Numbered from the stretch's first letter, positions 25,702 to 35,500 are shown. The stretch is 64,000 nt of DNA from Silvanigrella aquatica (GCF_001907975.1 NZ_CP017834.1:2191338-2255337); one strand, 5' to 3'. The notes: generated by a model from the letters alone, not told the origin. Translations and numbers: made by a program.

Positions 25702-26625
25702 ATGCCATTCAATCGTTCGTCGCAATCTGCCGGGATTATTCTTGTTTTAATTTCTTTTCTTATCTGGGGTACAGCACCGCTCTATTTTAAAAGTGTAGAG
25801 ACAGTTTCTCCCCTTGAAATATTATGCCATCGCATTATTTGGTCACTTCTATTTTTATTAATTATAATAATTTCGAAAAGAAATTTATACAAAATTTGGG
25901 AAGTATTTAAATCTCCTAGATTTTTATTCATTCTCATAACAACGGCAACACTGATTTCCCTTAATTGGCTTGCTTATATTTGGTCCATAGTGAATCATCA
26001 TTTGATGGAAGCAAGCTTTGGTTATTTTATTTCACCTATTTTAAATGTCATTCTAGGAATGATCTTTTTGAAAGAAAAACTAAATAAAGTTGAAATAATT
26101 TGTTTTTTGATGACATTAATAGGCATATTAATTCAGTTTTATGAAATGGGTATTCGTGGTATGGGCTCTTTTATTCCCATTTTTCTTTCATTATCCTTTG
26201 GATTTTACGCACTTTTAAGAAAAAAAGTCGCCATTGATTCCTTTACGGGTCTTGCTGTAGAAACTCTTTTACTTTCACCCATTGCCCTCTCATATTTAAT
26301 TTATTTAGCAATAAATAACCAACTTTCATTTTTCACAAGTACTCAAATTAGTATATTATTGTCATTAGCGGGAATTATTACATCGGTTCCCCTTATTTTA
26401 TATGTTGCTGGCAGCAAAAATATGGCACTTACTAAACTGGGCTTTCTCCAATATACAAGTCCTACAATTCAACTCTTTATAGCAGTTTATTTATTTCATG
26501 AGAAAATCTCGCTAAATAAAATGATAAGCTTTAGTTTTGTATGGTTAGCTTTAATCATTTTTCTACTAAATAAATTGAATATCACAAAACATTATAAGAA
26601 ATTTGTGACATCATTGAAAACCTGA
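25702..26625 (+). CDS. RarD-type EamA transporter (copy 2)
   Basis: Paralogue of the preceding gene, alignable along its length: WGTAPLYFKSVETVSPLEILCHRIIWS, NWLAYIWSIVNHHLMEASFGYFISPILNVILGMIFLKEKL, FLQYTSPTIQLFIAVYLFHEK. ATG 25702 is preferred because the product then begins like copy 1 (MPFNRSSQSAG versus MKFPFHSQSSG); an in-frame TTG at 25663 would add 13 residues. Length 308 aa. The copies have diverged substantially, so the duplication is old. The 3' end overlaps the convergent GNAT gene by 15 bases. Confidence 0.85.
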   Translation: MPFNRSSQSAGIILVLISFLIWGTAPLYFKSVETVSPLEILCHRIIWSLLFLLIIIISKRNLYKIWEVFKSPRFLFILITTATLISLNWLAYIWSIVNHHLMEASFGYFISPILNVILGMIFLKEKLNKVEIICFLMTLIGILIQFYEMGIRGMGSFIPIFLSLSFGFYALLRKKVAIDSFTGLAVETLLLSPIALSYLIYLAINNQLSFFTSTQISILLSLAGIITSVPLILYVAGSKNMALTKLGFLQYTSPTIQLFIAVYLFHEKISLNKMISFSFVWLALIIFLLNKLNITKHYKKFVTSLKT

Positions 26626-27417
26626 ACCTTCATATTCGTAACAAGAATATTCTCCTTGTTCCATAAATCCTAAATTTTTATATTTCATAGCAATTGATTT
26701 TAAATCTAAATCAAATTTTACTGATGCAACTAAACTCAAATAATTTATGTTATTTTCTTTTGAATAATTCATAATAAAATTCAAAATTTTTCTAGCATAA
26801 CCTTTTTTTCTAAAATTAGGATGTGTAAATATTTCACATATACCACATATATTATTTTGAAAATAAATTGAACCAATACATACGGGTTCATTTGCTACAT
26901 TCAAATAAAAAAAATGATAGGGTTGTAAATTTGAATAACCCAATTCTCGAAACACTTTTTTGAAATAACCTCTTGCACAGGGTTCAAAATCCTCAATGAC
27001 ATCCAAAAAAATATCCAGTTCAAGATCACATGTAATTTTTGATATTTTTATATTTTCAATATATTTATCAAAATAAGTAATTGATTTTAAATCTGAAACC
27101 ATATTAAAACGTGAATTTTTCTTTATAAAACCTAATGAATTTAATGTAAATTCAATGTCCTGTGTGGAAAGATTCATTCCAAACCAAAGCGCAAAAGGTT
27201 TAGGATAAAAAAATTCAATAATGTGTCGCAAAGAATTTTCAAAATAAATAGGATTTATTTTTTTTATCCAACAAATATTAAAAAGAGAACTATGATATGG
27301 AGATTTTGCCAAAATCATTTCATCTGTTTCTAGAAAATTACATTTATCAAAAACTTTAGGAATATAGAAAAATTTATTGACCATCAACTCTTCACAAATT
27401 TGTGAAAGTGGTTTCAT
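26611..27417 (-). CDS. GNAT-family N-acetyltransferase
   Basis: The C-terminal ~130 residues are a GNAT fold: EPVCIGSIYFQNNICGICEIFTHPNFRKKGYARKILNFIMNYSKENNINYLSLVASV, with R-K-K-G-Y-A as the acetyl-CoA pyrophosphate loop, and a final KNLGFMEQGEYSCYEYEG. The N-terminal 130 residues form a second, weaker GNAT-like half. ATG 27417 is chosen because GGGAGG lies six bases upstream. The substrate is unknown; 268 aa fits the two-half GNAT architecture. Confidence 0.75.
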   Translation of the reverse strand: MKPLSQICEELMVNKFFYIPKVFDKCNFLETDEMILAKSPYHSSLFNICWIKKINPIYFENSLRHIIEFFYPKPFALWFGMNLSTQDIEFTLNSLGFIKKNSRFNMVSDLKSITYFDKYIENIKISKITCDLELDIFLDVIEDFEPCARGYFKKVFRELGYSNLQPYHFFYLNVANEPVCIGSIYFQNNICGICEIFTHPNFRKKGYARKILNFIMNYSKENNINYLSLVASVKFDLDLKSIAMKYKNLGFMEQGEYSCYEYEGSGFQ

Positions 27418-27597
27418 GAGATGCCTCCCATATAATTTTAGGAAGACTTTAAAAAAAATAAAATTAATTTTCAATAGAAATAATTATTTTTAGTATATTA
27501 AAAAGAATAATTATTTTAATTTTTTTTTTTGATATTGTATCAAATCCGAATGATGATAAAATTTTAAAAATTCCAGATAATTTTTATGAGGTCTAAT

Positions 27598-29532
27598 ATG
27601 ACAATATCACGCCGCGATTTTTTAAATGGAACTTCACTTGCCATTATTGCAGGTATGACACCGCTCGACCTTCTCGGTGCGGACATGCTTCCCTTTGATA
27701 ACTATCCACCAAGCTTAACCGGTCTCAGAGGAAGTCACGCGGGTTCTTATGAAAGCGCACATGCCTTAGCCCAAGAAAGAATGAAATTTCCTGTTGATGA
27801 TTTACCTGTTGAAGAAAAATATGATTTAGTCATCGTAGGAGCAGGTATTAGTGGACTTTCTGCGGCATTTTTCTATCAAAAAAAGTTTAAAAACGCTAAA
27901 ATTTTACTTTTAGACAATCATGATGATTTTGGGGGACATGCCAAAAGAAATGAATTTAAAAAAAATAAAACATTTTCTATGGGCTATGGGGGATCGGAAT
28001 CCTTACAATCACCAAAACACTTATATAGTAACACAGCTTTAAAACTTCTTGAAGAATTAAAAATTGATATTGATAAACTAGAAAAACATTTTGACGTATC
28101 ATTTTATCCTAAACTTCATTTGAGTCGTGGAGTATTTTTTGATAAAGAAAACTTTTTAAGTGATAAATTTGTTTCGGGAGATCCCACGCGAAGTGCTTGT
28201 GATGAAATTCCACCCGGACAATTGCATGGCAAAAAGATAAAAGAATTTATAAATGAATTTCCAATGTCATCAACAGATAAAAATGCTCTTATTAAATTAT
28301 ATACTGAAAAAAAAGATTATTTACCTAAATTAAAAACAGAAGAAAAAGTAGCCTATTTACAAAAAATAAGTTACCGAGATTTCTTACTTAAGCATGTTGG
28401 TATAAGCGAACAAGCCGTTAAATATTTTCAAGCCAAAAGCCATGATTTTGATACCATTGGTATCGATGCCATTTCAGCTTATGATGATTCCAGAGTTCTA
28501 AACTTACCTGGTTTAGATGGCATGAATTTACCCCCTATGGATGATGATGATCTCAATGCTTTAAATGATCCCTATATTTATCATTTTCCCGATGGCAACG
28601 CGACCATAGCACGTCTTTTAGTAAGTAATCTTATGCCTAAAGTAACAAATGGAATAAAAGATATGAATTCCATTATTTTAAATAAATTTGATTACACAAA
28701 ATTAGACTTAAATGATTCTTTAGTAAGATTACGCTTAAGCAGCACTGTTGTTACTGTAGCAAACGCAAATAAAGGCAAAGAAGTCCCAGTAGATATTGGT
28801 TATTTAGACAAGCCTGAATTAGATAGTGAAGGAAAACTTGTAAAACTGGGTACTTTACATAGAATTCAAGCAAAACATGTGATCATGGCCAATTATAATA
28901 TGATGATTCCTTATATTTTAACGGAGCTTCCTCAAGAGCAAAAAGAGGCTTTAGCCTTAAATGTAAAAGCACCCTTACTTTATACAAAAGTATTAATTTC
29001 AAATTGGAAATCATTTATCAAGCTTGGTGTTCATGAAATATATTCACCTTGCCTCCCTTATTGCCGTGTAAAACTAGATTACCCTGTAGATTTAGGTCGT
29101 TATTTTCACCCCAGATCACCTGAAAAACCTATACAATTGCATATGGTTTCAGTTCCAAGCCTACCTGAACAAATAGGAAAAGATGCCCGCACTCAATTTC
29201 GTATGGGACGTTATAAATTATTAACCACTTCCTTTTCTGAATTTGAAAAAGATATCCGCAACCAACTGCAAAGAATTTTAGCTCCGACAAAGCTTTTTAA
29301 TCATGAGAAAGATATTTTAGGAATTACAATAAATCGATGGTCACATGGCTATTCCTACTATTTGAATAGTTTGTTTGATGATGAAGATAAAAGTAATAAT
29401 ATCATTAATACCGCGCGAAAACCTTTTGGCAATGTGGTCATAGCCAATTCCGATGCCGACTGGAATCCCTATGCGCAAACAGCGATTGATCAAGCTCACC
29501 GCGCTGTAGATGAATTGTTTTCGCAATTATGA
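27598..29532 (+). CDS. Tat-exported FAD-dependent oxidoreductase, spermidine dehydrogenase (SpdH)-like
   Basis: The N-terminus MTISRRDFLNGTSLAIIAGMTPLDLLG carries a twin-arginine export signal. The FAD Rossmann motif is DLVIVGAGISGLSAAFFY (about residue 76-93), followed by LLLDNHDDFGGHAKRNEF. The C-terminus (GNVVIANSDADWNPYAQTAIDQAHRAVDEL) completes the FAD fold of flavin amine oxidoreductases. The 644-aa length, the Tat signal and the DNHDDFGGHAKRNEF segment recall Pseudomonas SpdH, a periplasmic spermidine dehydrogenase, from memory rather than alignment. ATG 27598 is preferred (GAGG six bases upstream) over the ATG at 27586. Confidence 0.7.
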   Translation: MTISRRDFLNGTSLAIIAGMTPLDLLGADMLPFDNYPPSLTGLRGSHAGSYESAHALAQERMKFPVDDLPVEEKYDLVIVGAGISGLSAAFFYQKKFKNAKILLLDNHDDFGGHAKRNEFKKNKTFSMGYGGSESLQSPKHLYSNTALKLLEELKIDIDKLEKHFDVSFYPKLHLSRGVFFDKENFLSDKFVSGDPTRSACDEIPPGQLHGKKIKEFINEFPMSSTDKNALIKLYTEKKDYLPKLKTEEKVAYLQKISYRDFLLKHVGISEQAVKYFQAKSHDFDTIGIDAISAYDDSRVLNLPGLDGMNLPPMDDDDLNALNDPYIYHFPDGNATIARLLVSNLMPKVTNGIKDMNSIILNKFDYTKLDLNDSLVRLRLSSTVVTVANANKGKEVPVDIGYLDKPELDSEGKLVKLGTLHRIQAKHVIMANYNMMIPYILTELPQEQKEALALNVKAPLLYTKVLISNWKSFIKLGVHEIYSPCLPYCRVKLDYPVDLGRYFHPRSPEKPIQLHMVSVPSLPEQIGKDARTQFRMGRYKLLTTSFSEFEKDIRNQLQRILAPTKLFNHEKDILGITINRWSHGYSYYLNSLFDDEDKSNNIINTARKPFGNVVIANSDADWNPYAQTAIDQAHRAVDELFSQL

Positions 29533-29623
29533 TTAATTTAAGGTATGAGTCGTTTCATGGGAAAATATTCCATGGATATTATCCCTTATTTAATCTTTTT
29601 TAAAAAATATAAAGGATCAATCC

Positions 29624-30937
29624 TTGAGTGAAGATAATAGCCCTAAAAGTCGTGCTTTTTCCCTAATTAAAACGTTATCAAGTACAGCTCTGCGTGCTGG
29701 GAATGAAGCTCTTAAAAGAAGACTTAATAAATCTGATGAACTCGATTCTTTCATGAGTGATGCCGCGTTACGGCTGGTCAAAGGACTTGATGAGCTCAAA
29801 GGTGCTGCCATGAAAGTGGGTCAACTTTTGAGCATGGTAGATGAAAGCATTCTCCCACCAGGATGGAAATCCGCTTTGAGCAAACTGCAATCACAAGCAA
29901 CAGCCAAAGACTGGAGTTACATTGAACCTATAATACTAAAAGAATTTGGAAATTTAGACGGATTTTCGTTCATTGAAAAAGAGGCCGTCCATGCGGCAAG
30001 CATAGGTCAAGTGCATAAGGCTCAACTAAAAGATGGGACATTTGTAGCACTAAAAGTGCAATATCCAGGACTTGAAAAAAGCGTCAAATCCGATCTCAAA
30101 AACATGAAAAAATTAATTAATATTGCTAATTTTATGCCCAATATGGACAATTATGATCATGTTTTTGATGCCGTTGAAATGCTATTTATTCAAGAACTTG
30201 ATTTTATCCGTGAAAAAAATTACTACGATTTTTATTATGAAAAATTCAAAAACAATAAGAATATCATTATACCAAAAACAATTCCGGAATTTTGCACAAA
30301 AAATGTTTTAACAACTCAATGGATTGATGCAGAATGTTTGCAGCTTTGGCTCAATAAAAACGCCAAAGATATTCATACCAATCCTTTATTGATTGAAAAA
30401 AGAGATAAACTAGGCGCTCTCTTATTAGAAGTTGTTTTTACAGAAATATTTCAATTAAATCATATTCAATCCGATCCCAATCCTGGAAATTTCCTTGTCA
30501 CAGAAAATGCTGATTTGGTCTTACTCGATTTTGGAGCCACTCAAGAACTGAGTTCTGAACTCATTCAAAATTATTCTGATTTAACTTTATCTGCCATTCA
30601 AAAAAATAAATTTGAGATTGTAAAAGCCGCAAAAAAAATGGGCTTTTTAAGCCGCGGTGATCAACCCGAAGCAAAAGAGAGTTTTTTAAGAGCCATGGAT
30701 ATTGCCATTGAGCCCTTTCTTAACGAAAAATATTCCTGGAAAGATGCAAATCAATTAAAACGCACACATGCAGAATCAGTTGATTTCATGCGCTCCACAA
30801 AATTTCGCGCCCCAAGTCCTGAAGTTCTTTTTATAAATAGACGCCTTGCCGGAAATTTGCTTATAATGGAAAGCTTAGGGGCAACTGTATTTGCCCGAGA
30901 AATATTAAATAGAATTCTCAATATCAACGGGGCATAA
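29624..30937 (+). CDS. ABC1/UbiB-family atypical kinase
   Basis: All ABC1 signatures are present: KGAAMKVGQLLS (the KxGQ motif), AASIGQVHKAQL (Ala-rich loop replacing the P-loop), VALKVQYPG (ATP lysine), EIFQLNHIQSDPNPGNF (catalytic loop) and VLLDFGATQEL (metal-binding Asp). In bacteria UbiB-type proteins support ubiquinone synthesis or lipid handling. The 437 aa lack the C-terminal membrane helices of E. coli UbiB, so this is the shorter ADCK3/AarF-like form. The start is TTG at 29624 with AAAGGA eight bases upstream. Confidence 0.88.
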   Translation: MSEDNSPKSRAFSLIKTLSSTALRAGNEALKRRLNKSDELDSFMSDAALRLVKGLDELKGAAMKVGQLLSMVDESILPPGWKSALSKLQSQATAKDWSYIEPIILKEFGNLDGFSFIEKEAVHAASIGQVHKAQLKDGTFVALKVQYPGLEKSVKSDLKNMKKLINIANFMPNMDNYDHVFDAVEMLFIQELDFIREKNYYDFYYEKFKNNKNIIIPKTIPEFCTKNVLTTQWIDAECLQLWLNKNAKDIHTNPLLIEKRDKLGALLLEVVFTEIFQLNHIQSDPNPGNFLVTENADLVLLDFGATQELSSELIQNYSDLTLSAIQKNKFEIVKAAKKMGFLSRGDQPEAKESFLRAMDIAIEPFLNEKYSWKDANQLKRTHAESVDFMRSTKFRAPSPEVLFINRRLAGNLLIMESLGATVFAREILNRILNINGA

Positions 30938-30939
30938 GT

Positions 30940-31362
30940 ATGTTAATTTTAAAGGGTCTTTTTTCATTTTGCGCAAGCCATCGACTTTATAATCCCACAT
31001 TTAGTGATGATAAAAACAAACTTATTTTTGGAAAATGTGCGGGAAAAAACGGGCACGGGCATAATTTCAAAATGGAAGTTGAAATTACAGGAAATGTTGA
31101 TCCCGAAACAGGAATGGTATTTAATTTAACCACTCTTAAAGAATTGGTAAATCAAAATATTATTGAAGACGTCGATCACAAGCATTTAAATTTTGACGTT
31201 CCTTGGCTCGAAGGAAAAATTCCCACAACTGAAGTTTTTGTGGAAGCTGTTTGGGAAAGACTCGAAAAATTAATTCAAAAAATTGATAATAAAAATGTAA
31301 AGTTACACTCGGTTACCATTTGGGAAACAGAGACACATGCTGTTCAAAAAACAAGAGATTAA
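30940..31362 (+). CDS. 6-pyruvoyltetrahydropterin synthase / QueD-type enzyme
   Basis: A 140-residue T-fold enzyme with three zinc ligands (H14 in ASHRL, H39 and H41 in NGHGHNF), C33 in GKCAGKNGHGHNF as catalytic Cys, DHKHLN and WETETHA near the C-terminus (substrate glutamate). The C-x-x-x-N-G-H-G-H spacing follows the PTPS motif rather than the shorter QueD one, so pterin synthesis and preQ0 synthesis are both possible. It begins three bases after the ABC1 kinase gene and is probably cotranscribed. Confidence 0.85.
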   Translation: MLILKGLFSFCASHRLYNPTFSDDKNKLIFGKCAGKNGHGHNFKMEVEITGNVDPETGMVFNLTTLKELVNQNIIEDVDHKHLNFDVPWLEGKIPTTEVFVEAVWERLEKLIQKIDNKNVKLHSVTIWETETHAVQKTRD

Positions 31363-31365
31363 TTT

Positions 31366-32013
31366 TTAAACATTGTTATTTTGAATTTTTCTTGATTTAA
31401 TCCATTTGATAATAAGCGGAAGTAACGAAACAATAATAACTCCAATAATTAAAATATGGATATAGTCATTTATTTGTTCACCAAATACTTTTCCCAGATA
31501 ATATCCACTTAAAATCATACTAAATACCCATAAAAAAGCACCAACAATATTAAAGGTAACAAAGCGAAAATAACTCATTTCTGCAGCACCTGCTACAGTA
31601 GGAGCAAATGTACGAATAATCGGAATAAATCGCGCAATAATGATAGTTTTTCCACCGTGTTTTTCGTAAAAATCATGGGCAGCTTGAATATGCTTTTTAC
31701 GAAAGAAAAAAGAATCTTCTTTTTTATATAATAAGGGTCCTAATTTTTTTCCAATATAAAAACCAACGGCATCACCAACGATAGCAGCTATTGTCAATGA
31801 AGTAAGAAGAATAGCAACACTCATATCGCCGCGCGCTGCAAATAATCCTGCCGCAATTAATAAGGAATCACCTGGTAAGAAAAATCCAAATAGCAGTCCT
31901 GTTTCGGCAAAAACTATAATTATAAGCCCAATATACCCCACAGTTTGAATTAATAAAACAGGATTTTTCAATATAGAAACAAGAAATAAAAGAAAAGAAT
32001 TGATGGAATCCAT
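31366..32013 (-). CDS. DedA-family inner-membrane protein
   Basis: The 215-residue protein has the DedA/VTT architecture: ETGLLFGFFLPGDSLLIAAGLFAARG near the first helices, IVGDAVGFYIGKKLGP, the conserved HGGKTIIIARFIPIIRTFAPTVAGAAEMSYFRF with its R-x-x-P-x-x-R signature, and a final helix pair. DedA proteins act in membrane homeostasis and are implicated in lipid-carrier recycling. Start 32013 (MDSINSF) has GGGAG ten bases upstream; an in-frame GTG or ATG further up would add 13 residues. Convergent with the PTPS gene. Confidence 0.88.
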   Translation of the reverse strand: MDSINSFLLFLVSILKNPVLLIQTVGYIGLIIIVFAETGLLFGFFLPGDSLLIAAGLFAARGDMSVAILLTSLTIAAIVGDAVGFYIGKKLGPLLYKKEDSFFFRKKHIQAAHDFYEKHGGKTIIIARFIPIIRTFAPTVAGAAEMSYFRFVTFNIVGAFLWVFSMILSGYYLGKVFGEQINDYIHILIIGVIIVSLLPLIIKWIKSRKIQNNNV

Positions 32014-32108
32014 TAAAAAGTAACTCCCAAAGAAGTAAAAAAAATATACCAAAATATTTTATACTCTATACCTTTTAATGGCAAATTTTTAAAAAATATT
32101 CTAATTAT

Positions 32109-34004
32109 TTATAAAACGACTTTTAGGTAATTATATTCTGGTAAGAAGTCCCAAGAAACACCAATACTGAACTCAAACCAACCCGTATAATATCTTTTTA
32201 GACTGGCATCAAATACCATTTCTTTAGGAAAGACATAAAATGGTCTTACATTTCCTTTTAAACTCCAAATGGGATATCCTTGAGCAAAATCAATTAAAGA
32301 CAAACCTCCTAAAATATTATAAGTGCCGAAACTTGAAATGTTATCTTCATACAAGGAATTCACATTAATTCCGATATGAGTTAAATCGGTATTAGTAGTA
32401 CAATTACAACTATAACTCAGAGTTCCTGTTGTATATTCTAAACCCCCTCCCACAGATAGTGAGCTATCAACTGAACTATGTACAATAGTATTAAGTAAAG
32501 AGGCCATTAAATAGAATGAACTTCCAGTTAAACTATTTCCATTAAAATAGGAAAACTGAGCGGATGGAATCAATTTAAATTCAACAGTAGTGTCAATATC
32601 AAAGTAACCTGACGCTTCAATTTTATTTAAAATTGTTTGTGGAAAATCTGAATTTCTTCCATTAACAGATCCAATTGTGAGACCAGAACCTAATAAGCCA
32701 GAATAAGGAATCCATGTATCTGGTCTATTTATAATTGCCTTTTTATATGCAACTGGTTTTGGTAAACTTGCTTCATTTTCTTGTTTTTGAGGTATAGCAT
32801 AAGGTAACCCCTGTTGTTCCGTTTGATATTTTGAAGAAATATTCAATTTATTTTGATTGCTTTTTTTATCAATTATATTTTGTTGAGTTATCTTAGTATT
32901 TGTTTTTTCATCGAGAGATTCTTTTGCTTGTGTTTCTTTTTCAAAAACAAGAGGCGGCATCATGGAACGCGGCGTATTTTCATTTTGTGCTTGTTGAGAA
33001 GGAATACCAAAACCTTCTTCGGCAGCACCTAATATAGGAGCGGTTTCCGGATTATAAGGCTCACGCCAACCGTCTTTATACAATTCTTTCGTCTTCCGCC
33101 ACACAAGCATTTTAGCATCATTAGTTCCTAATATTTTTAAAGCTTGATCAAATGCCAATCTGTCCGAAGCCACAATTTGGCATAAAGAACTGCCCTGTCT
33201 TGATTCTAAAACACGCAGCTCATGAATGGACACACGTTGCGCCCTTAAAAACTCTCCTGTTTGGGGATGAAAACTTGTTAATATCACATAACCCGCCATG
33301 AGCGTTTCCCCACGAACAATGCCTCTTTCAATTCCAAAATCAATGGTTAACAAATTGTCCCTAATATAAGTCACTCTGCCATCGTGACCTACAGTATTGA
33401 CAAGCCTTGCTAAAGCCTGAGATATGGCATTTTTAATTTTTTGCTCATTTGCTTGTGCTTCTAAAATAATATCTTCTCGAGCCCAAGTAGACGCATTTAA
33501 TTCTGATCCTTTTATGACAAGACGGACCAAAGTTTGATCGGGAGCAAAATAAATATAAGGGCGCAACCAGGCATCGATATTATAATCTAACGCTAATCTT
33601 TTTTTTAATTTATCAATTTTTTGATTTTCAGTTGATGAAGGATCACTTCCCGCTAAAGGTAACATCTTAACAAATTCAGTGAGTGATAAATCCCAAAATC
33701 GCCCTGTATTTTTAACTTCATCAGCAACATTTTCCGCAATCAGTCTTTGAATATCACTTTGATTATAAGGAAAAGCGGGCAATCCATAAAGCAAACGATC
33801 CTGCTTCCTCATAAAAACACGGAACTTATCTATATTTGTTTCAGGAATATCAATTCCAATGCGACGCAAAGGGGGAAGTAAAAGCGTATCTCCTTGTGTA
33901 CTGGGAGATATAGACGATGGATTTTCTAATGAAAATACTTCTAAATGAAGAATAATAAATAAAATATTTATAATGATTATTTTGACAATATCGTATTTTC
34001 TCAC
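32109..34004 (-). CDS. Large exported protein with C-terminal barrel-like region, function unknown
   Basis: Signal-like N-terminal helix (residues 6-26), then a globular region (about 40-300) with FGIERGIVRGETLMAGYVILTSFHPQTGEFLRAQRVSIHELRVLE, which resembles the beta-rich C-terminal modules of FlgT/CsgG-associated proteins only loosely. A Gln/Asn/Lys-rich low-complexity linker spans about 325-415. The last 200 residues alternate hydrophobic and polar residues (FKLIPSAQFSYFNGNSL, GGGLEYTTGTLSYS, FEFSIGVSWDF) and are consistent with outer-membrane beta-strands. No family is recognised with confidence. Confidence 0.6.
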   Translation of the reverse strand: MRKYDIVKIIIINILFIILHLEVFSLENPSSISPSTQGDTLLLPPLRRIGIDIPETNIDKFRVFMRKQDRLLYGLPAFPYNQSDIQRLIAENVADEVKNTGRFWDLSLTEFVKMLPLAGSDPSSTENQKIDKLKKRLALDYNIDAWLRPYIYFAPDQTLVRLVIKGSELNASTWAREDIILEAQANEQKIKNAISQALARLVNTVGHDGRVTYIRDNLLTIDFGIERGIVRGETLMAGYVILTSFHPQTGEFLRAQRVSIHELRVLESRQGSSLCQIVASDRLAFDQALKILGTNDAKMLVWRKTKELYKDGWREPYNPETAPILGAAEEGFGIPSQQAQNENTPRSMMPPLVFEKETQAKESLDEKTNTKITQQNIIDKKSNQNKLNISSKYQTEQQGLPYAIPQKQENEASLPKPVAYKKAIINRPDTWIPYSGLLGSGLTIGSVNGRNSDFPQTILNKIEASGYFDIDTTVEFKLIPSAQFSYFNGNSLTGSSFYLMASLLNTIVHSSVDSSLSVGGGLEYTTGTLSYSCNCTTNTDLTHIGINVNSLYEDNISSFGTYNILGGLSLIDFAQGYPIWSLKGNVRPFYVFPKEMVFDASLKRYYTGWFEFSIGVSWDFLPEYNYLKVVL

Positions 34005-34145
34005 TCAATCACTCCCTCGCTCCTATAATTGTATGTTACTTTTAAAGAGATTTAGAAGTTCCAGCAATTTGACACAGGGTGGCAATTTTTAGACAAACAG
34101 AATGAACTCTTGAGTGCAATCTTTAGGCTAAGGATAGGAGAACTT

Positions 34146-34784
34146 TTGATTGTTAAAGCCCTGCAAACATTTATAAAATTTATATGGTATATCTTTTCTA
34201 TTTTCACATTATTTTTATTTATTTTATTTTCTATTTTTTTCGTTACAAATACAATAATTTATTTTAATTCTCAATCGATCTCTCCTCCCATTTATCCCAA
34301 AGAATTTGCAATTGTATTAGGCGCCAGTGTCCATGGTGATGCGTTATCAGGGGCTCTTAAAGCACGCATGCAAAAAGCAATTGAACTTTATAATAAAAAA
34401 CTCGTCAAAAATATTTTAATGAGTGGCGATGGCACGGACAGCAACTATAGCGAAACCTCAGCCATGAAAAAATTTGCCTTAAAAAATGGAATTCCTCAAG
34501 ATGCTCTTTTAACAGATGAAAAAGGTTACAGCACCTATGCTACGATACTTAGAGCAAAAGAAGTTTTTAATTTAAAAAGTGCCTATATAATTTCACAGGA
34601 TTTTCATTTAAAAAGAGCGGTATGGATTGCAAGAGAAGTGGGCATTCAAGCAGATGGCGTGAGTGCGGGAAACACAAAAGACAAATGGTATTACTATGTC
34701 CGAGAATTTTTTGCGCGCACGAAAGATTATTTTCAAGTTATTTTTAAAGTAACACCTTATGATGAAAAAAATTTCTTTTTTTAA
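34146..34784 (+). CDS. SanA/YdcF-like DUF218 membrane protein
   Basis: One N-terminal membrane helix (about 8-35) anchors a DUF218 domain: FAIVLGASVHGDALSGALKARMQKAIELYNKKLVKNILMSGDG, ETSAMKKFALKNGIPQDALLTDEKGYSTYATILRAKEVF and YIISQDFHLKRAVWIAREVGIQADGVSAG. This matches E. coli SanA (vancomycin sensitivity, cell-envelope barrier), and the DUF218 fold is associated with envelope polysaccharide or lipid-carrier metabolism. TTG 34146 is the chosen start (GGAG six bases upstream), giving 212 aa; an upstream in-frame TTG at 34110 has no ribosome site. Confidence 0.82.
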   Translation: MIVKALQTFIKFIWYIFSIFTLFLFILFSIFFVTNTIIYFNSQSISPPIYPKEFAIVLGASVHGDALSGALKARMQKAIELYNKKLVKNILMSGDGTDSNYSETSAMKKFALKNGIPQDALLTDEKGYSTYATILRAKEVFNLKSAYIISQDFHLKRAVWIAREVGIQADGVSAGNTKDKWYYYVREFFARTKDYFQVIFKVTPYDEKNFFF

Positions 34785-34829
34785 TTCTTAATGTGAATTT
34801 ATTGGGAGAAGTTATATTTATTCAAGAAA

Positions 34830-34976
34830 TTATTTTTTTAGAATAAAGATTGTCTTCAATATATTGAATTGAATCTGTATCGGTATTTTTTTTGAGGTCA
34901 ATAGGTAAATAATAATAATAACCAGAGATATCGAGCATAAATATGCCACCAAGGCAAGATTTTCTTTTTTATTCAT
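34830..34976 (-). CDS. Small single-helix membrane protein (48 aa), tentative
   Basis: ATG 34976 is preceded by GGAAAG eight bases upstream. The frame encodes a lysine-rich start (MNKKENL), one hydrophobic helix (ALVAYLCSISLVIIIIYLL) and a basic amphipathic tail ending ILKK. The positive-inside layout is coherent for a bitopic small protein. No homologue is recognised. It lies alone in an intergenic stretch of about 395 bases (34785-35179); the rest of that stretch shows nothing else. Confidence 0.4.
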   Translation of the reverse strand: MNKKENLALVAYLCSISLVIIIIYLLTSKKIPIQIQFNILKTIFILKK

Positions 34977-35179
34977 AACAATCACTTTCCAGAGATTTTA
35001 AAAAAATTTTTAAATTGGTGGCGTATAGCTTTCTAAGTTTTCAAATTGCTCACCACAAGTCCTTTTATTCGTAAAATCATATATTTAGCTCTAGAGAAGA
35101 AATAAAATTGTTATTCGTTAACATTTTTATTTACTATTAACAAATCATTTGATACTCTTAATCTGTGAAGGAAAGGTAC

Positions 35180-35500
35180 ATGGTGGTGCCAAAACATAGT
35201 GAGTCTGAAATTCTTGAAAAAGTAAAAATTTCTATTGAAACAGGTAGTTATATCATACTTCCACACGCTCGACTGAGAACGAAAGAAAGAAAAGTTCTCC
35301 CTAAAGACATTGAATGCGCTCTTTTAAATGGGAAAAGAACCAAAAAAAGAGACCGTCAAGATGCCCTATTAAAAACTTGGAGCTATGCCTTTGAAGGATC
35401 AACAATTGATAAGCGTGAACTTAGAGTTATTGTAACAATAGATGATCTACTTAAGATTGTAACTGTCGTTATTTTAAATGAAGAAGGGGAAGATTTATGA
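35180..35500 (+). CDS. DUF4258-type toxin of a type II toxin-antitoxin pair
   Basis: A 106-residue basic protein: IETGSYIILPHARLRTKERKVLPKDIECALLNGKR, then a beta-rich half (RELRVIVTIDDLLKIVTVVILNEEGEDL). The H-A-x-x-R-x-x-E-R start and the C-terminal I-V-T-V-x-x pattern follow the DUF4258/RelE-like fold of TA toxins, usually mRNA-cleaving. AAGGA precedes ATG 35180; the in-frame GTG at 35165 is less likely. Overlap of four bases with an HTH gene downstream gives the usual coupled toxin-first order. Confidence 0.72.
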   Translation: MVVPKHSESEILEKVKISIETGSYIILPHARLRTKERKVLPKDIECALLNGKRTKKRDRQDALLKTWSYAFEGSTIDKRELRVIVTIDDLLKIVTVVILNEEGEDL

